This document shows, piece after piece, positions 1-5,919 of a DNA stretch of 10,617 nt. Position numbers and translations under genes: made by a program. Numbering within the stretch: position 1 is the first letter of the stretch; each line of letters opens with the position of its first letter. The stretch is from an uncultured Alphaproteobacteria bacterium (GTDB taxonomy: Bacteria; Pseudomonadota; Alphaproteobacteria; Bin95). The notes below the pieces were generated by a model. That model saw only the letters and a list, made by a program, of their open reading frames with translations. It was not told the origin of the DNA and made no database searches. The DNA lies in the NCBI GenBank assembly GCA_913060845.1, contig CAJXVF010000032.1:1-10617 (forward strand), given 5' to 3'.

Positions 1-155
1 CCCTCAAGGCTGGCGAAACCATCCTGTTCCCATGTGCCGAACGCCCAATTCCAGGCGCGCGGGGCATGTTGCGTGCCCGGATGCGCCATGGCGTCAGCCG
101 CATCCGATCTGGCAAACGCTATACGCTTGGCATCATTTTCCACAACGCCGCATGA
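1..155 (+). CDS. C-terminal fragment of a putative 2-oxoglutarate/Fe(II)-dependent oxygenase (partial, 5' end outside window)
   Basis: Reading from base 3, an open frame of 50 codons runs from the window edge to a TGA at 153-155. It contains a segment ending RHGVSRI-RSGKRYTLGIIFH. This matches the end of the double-stranded beta-helix fold in prolyl-4-hydroxylase-like 2OG-Fe(II) oxygenases: the second iron-binding His (H29 of the fragment), then about ten residues later an Arg that would hold the 2-oxoglutarate carboxylate (R39), then a hydrophobic strand. An 'AGETILFP' strand precedes it, as in the family. The HxD part of the iron site would lie upstream, outside the window. The substrate cannot be told. 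The next gene starts 13 bases after the stop, so the two are probably co-transcribed. The assignment rests on a short stretch and is moderate. Confidence 0.6.
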   Translation, partial: LKAGETILFPCAERPIPGARGMLRARMRHGVSRIRSGKRYTLGIIFHNAA

Positions 156-168
156 AAGCGCCGCACCC

Positions 169-1098
169 ATGAGCTTCGCGATCTATGACGACCCCGCTGC
201 TGCTGGCCATCGCCCGCCCCAAGGCCACCCGGAACGGCCTGAACGCTATGTGGCCGCTGTCAAACGCTTAGCGGAACCAGACTTCGCCAAACTGCCCAGA
301 CGCCAACCAAATCGCGCCAGTCGTGAAGCGCTTGAGCGCGCCCATCCAGCGGATTTCATCGATACCATCCTGGAAGCCGAGCGACACGACGGGATTGTGA
401 TGCTGGACGGCGACACCGGCATTGGCCCTGGATCAACGGAAGCCGCCCTCAAAGCTTCCGGCGCTGTTGTTGACGCCGTTGATGCTGTCATGACCGATGA
501 TCTTGCCCGCGCCTTCTGCCTGGTCCGCCCGCCCGGACATCACGCCGAACCTGCGCGCGCCATGGGCTTCTGTTTCTTCAATCACGTTGCTGTCGGAGCG
601 CTACACGCCCAAACCGCCTATGGGCTCGAGCGGATCGCGATCCTGGATTTTGACGTGCATCACGGCAATGGCACCCAGGCGATCTTCTGGGAGAAACCAG
701 AATTTCTGTTCGCGTCTTCGCATCAGATGCCGCTCTTTCCAGGTTCTGGCGCCAAAGCCGAACGCGGTGCGGGGAATATCTGGAATGGCCCTTCGGCCCC
801 TGGCGACGGCGGGCCGCAATTCCGTCATGTCTGGGAAGATGCGTTATTGCCAGCGGTGGACGCATTTCGCCCAGAACTGATCTTGGTATCTGCTGGGTTC
901 GATGCCCATCGCCGCGACCCTTTGGCCAATATCGAAGCCGAGGCCGAGGACTTTGGCTGGGTGACGGAGCGGATCGTCGAGCTGGCGGATATCCACGCAT
1001 CAGGCCGCGTCGTCGCCTCACTGGAGGGCGGATATGATCTGCGAGGCCTCGCTGAATCTCTGGCTGCCCACGTCCAAGCGCTGAGCAAAGACGTTTGA
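169..1098 (+). CDS. Histone deacetylase superfamily protein (zinc-dependent amidohydrolase, class II HDAC / acetylpolyamine amidohydrolase-like)
   Basis: This 309-residue protein is a complete single-domain arginase/deacetylase-fold enzyme. Bacterial members remove acetyl groups from acetylated amines or lysines in the cytoplasm. Visible motifs in order are GHPERPER (19-26), RPPGHH (120-125, with the catalytic His pair H124/H125), GFCFFNHVAVGA (133-144), LDFDVHHGNG (159-168), SAGFDAHRRDP (241-251) and LEGGYDL (285-291). The zinc ligands would be D162, H164 and D245, and Y289 the transition-state Tyr, so it should be active. An in-frame ATG at 34 exists, but the 45 residues it would add overlap the upstream oxygenase frame and look non-coding. 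The ATG at 169 gives the usual family N-terminus, although its ribosome site is weak. The true substrate (acetyl-polyamine, acetyl-lysine or another amide) is not determined. The gene sits between the partial oxygenase and a kinase-like gene on the same strand. Confidence 0.93.
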   Translation: MSFAIYDDPAAAGHRPPQGHPERPERYVAAVKRLAEPDFAKLPRRQPNRASREALERAHPADFIDTILEAERHDGIVMLDGDTGIGPGSTEAALKASGAVVDAVDAVMTDDLARAFCLVRPPGHHAEPARAMGFCFFNHVAVGALHAQTAYGLERIAILDFDVHHGNGTQAIFWEKPEFLFASSHQMPLFPGSGAKAERGAGNIWNGPSAPGDGGPQFRHVWEDALLPAVDAFRPELILVSAGFDAHRRDPLANIEAEAEDFGWVTERIVELADIHASGRVVASLEGGYDLRGLAESLAAHVQALSKDV

Positions 1099-1158
1099 CG
1101 CGCCGGGCCTGATCCGGGAACAATAGCAGCGACGCTTTTTCCAAGGATTACCCGCGCC

Positions 1159-2223
1159 ATGAGCATCATCGCCACGACATCAACTACGGACACTGATCCT
1201 GTGCTGGAGCAGCACGCCTTTCCGGTCGAAAAGCTGGAGGCGTATCTCTCAGAGCACGTAGCAGAGTTCAAGCCGCCGCTCACCGTTGGGCAATTCCAGG
1301 GCGGGATGTCTAACCCGACCTTTATGCTGACGGATGGCGGCGGCAAAGCTTATGTCTTGCGGAAAAAGCCGCCAGGGAAATTGCTGCCGTCAGCCCACGC
1401 CGTAGACCGTGAATTTCGAGTGATTTCTGCACTCGCCAAGACAGATGTGCCGGTTGCAAAATCCTATGTGCTCTGCGAAGACGCCAGCGTCATCGGACAA
1501 GATTTCTACGTGATGGAGCATGTGGCGGGTCGCGTGATCCGCGACTATTCCATGCCTTCAATGACGCCTGTGGAACGCACTGCGCATTATGAAGCCATGT
1601 GCGATGTGATGGCGAAATTGCACAGTGTGGACTTCCGCAAAGTTGGCCTGGAAACCTATGGCCGGGAGGGCGGATATTGCTTCCGCCAAGTCCGTCGCTG
1701 GTCTGGTCAATATGCCGACACCAAAACTGACGACGTGCCGGAAATGGAAAAGCTGATCGAATGGCTTGGCGCACGCATGCCAGAGCATGAAGAAACCACC
1801 ATCGTCCATGGCGATTACCGGATGGAGAACGTGATCTATCATCCGGATCACCCTGAAATCCTAGCCGTGATTGACTGGGAACTTGGCACCCTTGGCGACC
1901 CGTTCTCTGACCTCGCCTATAACTGCCTAAACTATCACGTTGGCGACCCTGAGCGGGCAGACATCACCAATATTGACCTTGTCGCGCACGGTATTCCAAC
2001 CGAGCAGGCCTATGTGGAGCGCTATTGCGAACTGCGCGGGCTAAAAGAAGCGCCGAACTGGAAGTTCTACATGGCGCTCAGCCTCTTCCGCCTCGCTGCC
2101 ATCGCCCAGGGCGTTTACAAGCGCGGGCTTGATGGCAACGCCTCCAGCCCAGACGCCCTGAAGCGCGGCGCGAAGGCCCGGCAATTGGCCGAAGTCGGTT
2201 GGCAAATTGCGTCTGGAAGCTAG
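1159..2223 (+). CDS. APH-family phosphotransferase, ACAD10/LvaA-like (putative hydroxyacyl-CoA kinase)
   Basis: This 354-residue protein kinase-like phosphotransferase belongs to the group often auto-named 'aminoglycoside phosphotransferase' but closest to the kinase domain of ACAD10/ACAD11 and to bacterial LvaA. Characterised relatives phosphorylate 4-hydroxyacyl-CoAs during hydroxy-acid breakdown. Visible elements are a glycine-containing N-lobe strand (QGGMSNPTF, 47-55), the ATP-lysine region YVLRKKPPGKLLPSAH (65-80) followed by helix Arg-Glu at 84-85, the catalytic loop VHGDYRMEN (216-224, base D219, N224), and the metal-binding segment VIDWELGTLGDPFSDLAY (237-254, D239). All key residues are present. 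The start is supported by AAGGA at 1143-1147, 11 bases upstream of the ATG. No acyl-CoA dehydrogenase or dehydratase partner is adjacent; the upstream neighbour is the HDAC-like enzyme, 60 bases away. True antibiotic resistance is unlikely. The physiological substrate is inferred from family only. Confidence 0.9.
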   Translation: MSIIATTSTTDTDPVLEQHAFPVEKLEAYLSEHVAEFKPPLTVGQFQGGMSNPTFMLTDGGGKAYVLRKKPPGKLLPSAHAVDREFRVISALAKTDVPVAKSYVLCEDASVIGQDFYVMEHVAGRVIRDYSMPSMTPVERTAHYEAMCDVMAKLHSVDFRKVGLETYGREGGYCFRQVRRWSGQYADTKTDDVPEMEKLIEWLGARMPEHEETTIVHGDYRMENVIYHPDHPEILAVIDWELGTLGDPFSDLAYNCLNYHVGDPERADITNIDLVAHGIPTEQAYVERYCELRGLKEAPNWKFYMALSLFRLAAIAQGVYKRGLDGNASSPDALKRGAKARQLAEVGWQIASGS

Positions 2224-2232
2224 GGCCAGGGC

Positions 2233-3027
2233 CTATTTCTCGAATACCAGTCGCTCATACAAATGCCAACTGGTATGTCCTAGGACCGGGAACACGATGA
2301 TGACCCCGATGAACCCAGGCGCGACAGAAAGCAATGTCAGTGCGCCAATAATCGCACCCCATACCAGCACCACCACCGGGCTTTTCAATACAGTCTGAAC
2401 GCTCGTAATCATCGCGGTCACACAGTCGACGTTCTTATCCAGCAGGAGGGGCATCGCCATCACTGTGATGCAGTAAAGCACTGTCGCAATTACGCCACCG
2501 ACCAGGGTTCCAACGGCGAGGAACGCCATGCCTTCGCCGGTCGTAAATATCGTTGTGAGCAGGTGATCAAATGACCGGTAGCCATGACTTTGCACCGTAA
2601 GCGCAAGGATCAGTCGGAACTGGTATGCCCAAATCCAAAATACAAACAGCACCACAAATGACATCCAGCCAAATTCCCGCCGCTGTTGCCGGAAAATAAC
2701 AAGAAATATGTCAGATGCCGTAAACGTGTCTCCACGCTTAAATCGCCGTGACATCTCATAGAGGCCGGCGGCTAGGAAGGGTGCCACGAGCGGGAATCCG
2801 ATACCCGCTGCAATTATAATCCAAATCTGGTCGAAGACAGTGAACCCGGCCAAAAGCGCCAAACCGAAAAGCGCATATACCAACCCGAAAAATATACTCA
2901 ATCCCGGCCGTCGCCATGTGTCCCGCAGGCCATCCTTGAACGCCGCTTTGACATCACCAAATGTCGCCGCGCGTACACCAAGTCGGATCGGTTGCGCCTC
3001 TGCTACCGCGCCATGCTGTGCTTGCAT
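2233..3027 (-). CDS. DUF2189 family integral membrane protein
   Basis: This is a 264-residue polytopic inner-membrane protein of unknown function. A soluble N-terminal stretch of about 40 residues includes FGDVKAAFKDGLRDTWRRPGL (23-43). It is followed by hydrophobic segments at about 45-66, 68-90, 121-143, 165-192, and 216-248 (two helices). The segment between helices 4 and 5, DKNVDCVTAMITSVQTVLKSP (197-217), and the ending PVLGHTSWHLYERL (247-260) are what I recognise as hallmarks of DUF2189 (COG5473). An open frame extends 47 codons further upstream to 3168, but it runs into the end of the preceding phosphodiesterase gene. The ATG at 3027 has a good GGGGAG 7 bases upstream and was chosen. 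It is the last gene of a possible four-gene minus-strand unit and converges on the kinase gene, stop to stop, with 9 bases between. No biochemical role can be assigned. Confidence 0.88.
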   Translation of the reverse strand: MQAQHGAVAEAQPIRLGVRAATFGDVKAAFKDGLRDTWRRPGLSIFFGLVYALFGLALLAGFTVFDQIWIIIAAGIGFPLVAPFLAAGLYEMSRRFKRGDTFTASDIFLVIFRQQRREFGWMSFVVLFVFWIWAYQFRLILALTVQSHGYRSFDHLLTTIFTTGEGMAFLAVGTLVGGVIATVLYCITVMAMPLLLDKNVDCVTAMITSVQTVLKSPVVVLVWGAIIGALTLLSVAPGFIGVIIVFPVLGHTSWHLYERLVFEK

Positions 3028-3034
3028 AACAATA

Positions 3035-3040
3035 CTCCCC
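3035..3040 (-). promoter_or_regulatory. Ribosome binding site deciding the DUF2189 start
   Basis: On the minus strand GGGGAG lies 7 bases before the ATG at 3027. The longer in-frame start at 3168 lacks such a site and would overlap the upstream gene, so this site decides the start. The 103-base spacer upstream (3028-3130) also carries a CTTGAC (minus strand, 3061-3066) that resembles an alphaproteobacterial -35 box. No matching -10 lies at the right distance, so I do not call a promoter. Confidence 0.7.
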
Positions 3041-3130
3041 GGAGAAATGCTAACGGGAGCGTCAAGCTTCTGCAAACCACCCAGAGCTGGCTGAGGTTTC
3101 AATGCAAAGGGATGCCTATCGATTATTGTC

Positions 3131-3970
3131 CTATCGTGTGGTCGAGGTTGGCAGCAGCCGCTTTCCATCTTTCAGCAATGGCGTGGCCGGCCCGAAATCA
3201 CCAATTGGCAGTGTGTGCGTCAGAAGTCCGATGTCCTTACGCCAAAGGTGCATGGCGCATCCTGGCGGTTCATAGGCAATGGCCAGCGGCGCCCCTGCTA
3301 TCGTGTCGAATGCAAACGGGTATGAGACGCTAGGAGCGACGCAAGCCGGGACGGGACCGCACAGGCCTGTAATTGTGCGATGATTATGGCCCGCAATGAT
3401 GCGAAGCACATTCGTGCGCCCCGCCAGCATTGCCGCGAGCGCATCAGCGCCTCCAAGGCCGGTTGCCCCGAATCCTGGGAGACCGCACGGGAACGGCGGG
3501 GGATGTAGAGCGATGATGACGGGCTTATCTGCCGCCGCGTCTAACGCAGCCTCAAGCCAAGTGAGACGGGCCGCGCAAAGCTCGCCATTGCTTTCGCCTG
3601 GAATAACGGAATCGCAGGCGATGACACGGATTGGGCCAGCATCGAAGGTGTAGTGAATGAAGTCTGCGAGGCCGTCGCCTTCTGGCAACCAGGCGAAACC
3701 TTTGAATGCAACGCGCATGTTCGCGCGGTCATCATGGTTGCCTGGAATGGCGTAGAGCGGGGCATCCAAATCCTGCAGAACCTCTAGCGCTAAGGCATAG
3801 GCTTCAGGCGCGCCATCATGTGCGAAATCTCCGGTGTGGATTACGACATCGGCACCCGCGGTGTTCACAGCCGCTACGGCAGACCGCAACGCTGCTTCCG
3901 TATCGGATCGGCCATAGGCGATCTCGCCCGGTGGCAACATGTGGGAGTCTGATATCTGAGCAATGAGCAT
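3131..3970 (-). CDS. Calcineurin-like metallophosphoesterase, class III cyclic-nucleotide phosphodiesterase (CpdA)-like
   Basis: This is a 279-residue cytoplasmic two-metal phosphoesterase. The metal-binding signature is complete: DSH (D8, H10), GDFAHDG (D48), GNHDD (N78, H79), ALHPPPF (H156) and GHNH (H195, H197). The 3-D layout and length agree with CpdA/Icc-type enzymes, which hydrolyse cAMP or other phosphodiesters. The last motif reads GHNH where many cAMP phosphodiesterases have GHxH with Val or Thr; the metal-binding His residues are intact. The C-terminal half (CVAPSVSYPFAF, YEPPGCAMHLW) matches family members from alphaproteobacteria. The start at 3970 is supported by GGAGG at 3978-3982, spaced 7 bases. 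The gene follows the MFS transporter by 30 bases and precedes DUF2189 by 103, so it is probably co-transcribed. Whether it acts on cAMP, phospholipid headgroups or another diester is not shown by sequence. Confidence 0.9.
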   Translation of the reverse strand: MLIAQISDSHMLPPGEIAYGRSDTEAALRSAVAAVNTAGADVVIHTGDFAHDGAPEAYALALEVLQDLDAPLYAIPGNHDDRANMRVAFKGFAWLPEGDGLADFIHYTFDAGPIRVIACDSVIPGESNGELCAARLTWLEAALDAAADKPVIIALHPPPFPCGLPGFGATGLGGADALAAMLAGRTNVLRIIAGHNHRTITGLCGPVPACVAPSVSYPFAFDTIAGAPLAIAYEPPGCAMHLWRKDIGLLTHTLPIGDFGPATPLLKDGKRLLPTSTTR

Positions 3971-4000
3971 TAGGCGGCCTCCACGTGATGCCAGATCGAG

Positions 4001-5230
4001 TTAAGCACGCCCGGCGCGGCTGGATTTTAGGAAAATCACACATACGACGGCGATGGCGAGCAAGGGTGCCACGCCATAGTTGACGACATCCCAATCAAAC
4101 GCATTCAGCAAATGACCGGAGGAAAGCGCGGCCAGAGCGACTGTCGCGAAGATCAGGAAGTCATTGAAGCCCTGCACCTTAGCCCGCTCTTCCGGACGGT
4201 ATGTGTCTGTCAGCAATGTCGTCGCGCCAATGAACATGAAATTCCAACCGACGCCGACAAGCAGCAAACCAGCCGTGAAGTTCGTGAATTCAATGCCTGA
4301 AAGATGGGATGTCACAGCCGCCATCATCAGCACAGCGCCACATAGAATGACATTCAGTGCGCCGAACTTCTTAATGATGTCGCCCGTAAAGAATGATGGC
4401 GCGAACATGCCAATGATGTGCGCCTGAATCACCCATTTTGAATCTGAGAACTCAAATCCACAGTTCAGCATCGCCAAGGGCGTCGATGTCATCAGAAGCG
4501 CCATGACGCCATACGCAATGAATGCCGCAATGACAGCGACGGCGCATTTTGGCTGCATTAATATCTGGACCAGCGGTCGGCCTGAGCTTTTGCGCTCCGC
4601 CACCGAGAGTTTCGGTATCTGGACGCCCATAAGCATGAAGAAGGAAAGGACATACACGCCAATCAGCGCAAAATAACTGCCCGCAAATATGGTTGGCGAC
4701 AGCATATCCTTGGTCATATTAGCGAGTTCTGGCCCCAAGAAAGCCGCGAACAGACCACCTGTCATCACCCAGGAAATGGCTTTCGGCTTGAACTCATCAG
4801 ACGCCGTATCAGCAGCCGCAAAGCGATAAAAAACCGCGAACCCGTTGAACCAGCCAATGACGCAGGCCCCAGCGCAGAGCATCCAGAATGAGCCGATCAG
4901 CATGCCGTACCCGGCCATGATCGCGCCTATCACGCCGAAGATCGTACCGAACATGAACCCGGCCCGTCTGCCGATCCGTCGCATCAAGTGGGACGCAGGA
5001 ATTGTCGCCAGCATGACACCCGCATGGTGCGTCGCCAGCGGCAGTGTTTCCCAGCCCGGTGAGGGCGTGAGGATCTTACCAGCCAAGGGGCCGGTCGCGA
5101 TCATCAGTGAGGTGCCGGTCATATAGAGCGCCTGACATATTGCCAGGATAAGGACATTACGTTTCGCAGGATCAGACAGCACGGGCGGAAAACTTCCAGC
5201 TTCGGGAGCGCTTGGCGGACAAATCGCCAT
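4001..5230 (-). CDS. MFS transporter
   Basis: This 409-residue inner-membrane protein has about twelve hydrophobic segments, arranged as two bundles with a polar central loop (about 203-222, QIPKLSVAERKSSGRPL). The loop 2-3 signature of the major facilitator superfamily appears in variant form as SHLMRRIGRRAGF (80-92). The equivalent region in the second half is TDTYRPEERAKVQGFNDFL (341-359), a segment seen in several proteobacterial MFS carriers. The N-terminus starts with about 24 polar residues and then AKRNVLILAICQALYMTGTSLMIA, the first helix. The ATG at 5230 lacks a clear Shine-Dalgarno sequence. It lies 30 bases after the FliL-like gene, so translation may depend on co-transcription. 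The substrate is unknown. I considered the alphaproteobacterial riboflavin carrier RfnT because of loose similarity, but cannot support that name. Confidence 0.9.
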   Translation of the reverse strand: MAICPPSAPEAGSFPPVLSDPAKRNVLILAICQALYMTGTSLMIATGPLAGKILTPSPGWETLPLATHHAGVMLATIPASHLMRRIGRRAGFMFGTIFGVIGAIMAGYGMLIGSFWMLCAGACVIGWFNGFAVFYRFAAADTASDEFKPKAISWVMTGGLFAAFLGPELANMTKDMLSPTIFAGSYFALIGVYVLSFFMLMGVQIPKLSVAERKSSGRPLVQILMQPKCAVAVIAAFIAYGVMALLMTSTPLAMLNCGFEFSDSKWVIQAHIIGMFAPSFFTGDIIKKFGALNVILCGAVLMMAAVTSHLSGIEFTNFTAGLLLVGVGWNFMFIGATTLLTDTYRPEERAKVQGFNDFLIFATVALAALSSGHLLNAFDWDVVNYGVAPLLAIAVVCVIFLKSSRAGRA

Positions 5231-5260
5231 TAAATTGGCAAGGCCTAGAAAACTTACACT

Positions 5261-5740
5261 TCAATCCGTTGAAAGTGGAGGGCGTCCCCCCCCCTCTCCT
5301 ACAATTGATTCAATCCGGTCTTTAGCGACTTGACTGGCAATGTCGGAATCAATTTCTGCATCACCGCCCCAGTCAATCTGCACCATGTCAGGAAGTGCGG
5401 TAATCAACGCATCTCGGATGAACGGCCTGACCGCGTCAATCTCAGCGTCCTTTTTGTCCTCGGCCAAGATCATCCGCGTCCAGAGCGTATATTTGCGAGC
5501 GGGTATGAAGTCCCGGATCGCTGTCACGTAGACGGCGTCCATGTAATAGAACTCACGCCCGTCTTCCGTTTTATCTGGACGCGGCATACCGCCAGGGGCG
5601 ACGGGGCCTTCGCTCTCGCCACGGACCTCTTTTGAGACTTCGGTCACGTTCGCCCGTTTGCCTTGCTGGGCATCTGTCGGCAAAGCGACCACAGTCGCAG
5701 CGACGAGAACAATAGCAGGTAGGGCGCGTTTGCAGAACAT
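5261..5740 (-). CDS. Small exported protein, FliL-like C-terminal domain
   Basis: This 159-residue protein has an N-terminal signal sequence: basic CKR at 3-5, hydrophobic core 6-20, and a likely cleavage after PTDA at residue 24. A polar linker (25-63) precedes a conserved-looking region, 65-148. There, YYMDAVYVTAIRD is followed by a strand (KYTLWTRMILAE), then AVRPFIRDALITAL and a helix ending at RIESIVG. That strand-helix order and the 'P-x-IRDALI' motif resemble the periplasmic domain of FliL, the flagellar basal-body protein. However, no other flagellar gene is in the window and the anchor looks cleavable. Short FliL-like proteins outside flagellar clusters are my inference, so function is open. 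The last residues are encoded through a run of nine G. No good ribosome site is visible upstream of the ATG at 5740. It is probably the first gene of the unit leading into the MFS gene. Confidence 0.7.
   Translation of the reverse strand: MFCKRALPAIVLVAATVVALPTDAQQGKRANVTEVSKEVRGESEGPVAPGGMPRPDKTEDGREFYYMDAVYVTAIRDFIPARKYTLWTRMILAEDKKDAEIDAVRPFIRDALITALPDMVQIDWGGDAEIDSDIASQVAKDRIESIVGEGGGRPPLSTD
5286..5294. repeat. Homopolymer tract (nine C on plus strand) near the 3' end of the FliL-like gene
   Basis: Nine consecutive C on the plus strand are read as nine G in the coding strand and encode the EGGG region at residues 149-152, eight codons before the stop. Slippage by one base would change only the last eight or so residues and run past the present stop, leaving the folded domain intact. 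It may be a contingency-type tract or simply a sequencing-sensitive site. Confidence 0.9.
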
Positions 5741-5817
5741 GAGACGGACTATCCAGCGCTCATGGTGCAGAAAGGATTAACGCATGTCTGCCAGACCGCA
5801 CATTTCCTGGATTTCTA

Positions 5818-5865
5818 GGGCAATTCCCGACCAACCTGAATCAGATTGGTCGGGATAAATTGCCC
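5818..5865. repeat. Large intergenic palindrome (hairpin 1)
   Basis: The left arm GGGCAATTCCCGACCAA (5818-5834) pairs fully with the right arm. TTGGTCGGG (5846-5854) pairs with the inner half and AATTGCCC (5858-5865) with the outer half, giving 17 base pairs interrupted only by a three-base bulge (5855-5857). The loop is 11 bases (5835-5845). There is no following T-run on either strand, so it does not look like a simple intrinsic terminator. The layout (a TCTAG just before the left arm, the hairpin, then AATCAATGTGATAGAGCG leading into a second hairpin) recalls interspersed intergenic palindromes that I remember from alphaproteobacterial genomes. Only one copy is in this window, so repetition is not shown here. 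Confidence 0.85.
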
Positions 5866-5878
5866 GCAATCAATGTGA

Positions 5879-5919
5879 TAGAGCGCCGGGCTGCGTCGCA
5901 CGCGACGCACGGCGCTCTA
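5879..5919 (-). terminator. GC-rich hairpin 2 containing the stop codon of the thioredoxin-domain gene; possible terminator or repeat arm
   Basis: TAGAGCGCCG (5879-5888) pairs with CGGCGCTCTA (5910-5919). Inside that, TGCGTCGC (5892-5899) pairs with GCGACGCA (5902-5909). The result is an 18-pair stem with a three-base bulge and a tiny loop. The terminal TAG of the minus-strand gene (5917-5919) is the first base triplet of the stem. The position right at the gene end fits a transcription terminator or 3' stabiliser, but the downstream minus-strand sequence (TCACATTGATTG) is not T-rich. It may equally be the second half of a composite palindromic element together with hairpin 1. Confidence 0.5.

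Noticed and set aside
1099..1158. Possible terminator between the HDAC-like and kinase genes (CCGG repeats and a T5 run)
   Set aside because: The longest stem is four base pairs and the T-run does not directly follow it.
578..1346. Two overlapping minus-strand open frames opposite the HDAC-like gene and the start of the kinase gene
   Set aside because: They overlap each other and two well-supported plus-strand genes, and their translations are Arg/Ser-rich and motif-free.
1159..2223. Aminoglycoside resistance gene
   Set aside because: The APH fold is shared, but the HGDYRMEN and VIDWELGTLGDPFSDLAY pattern is that of the ACAD10/LvaA-like metabolic group.
3028..3168. A 47-codon upstream extension of the DUF2189 gene
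   Set aside because: It overlaps the phosphodiesterase end, lacks family-like sequence, and a strong ribosome site marks the downstream ATG.
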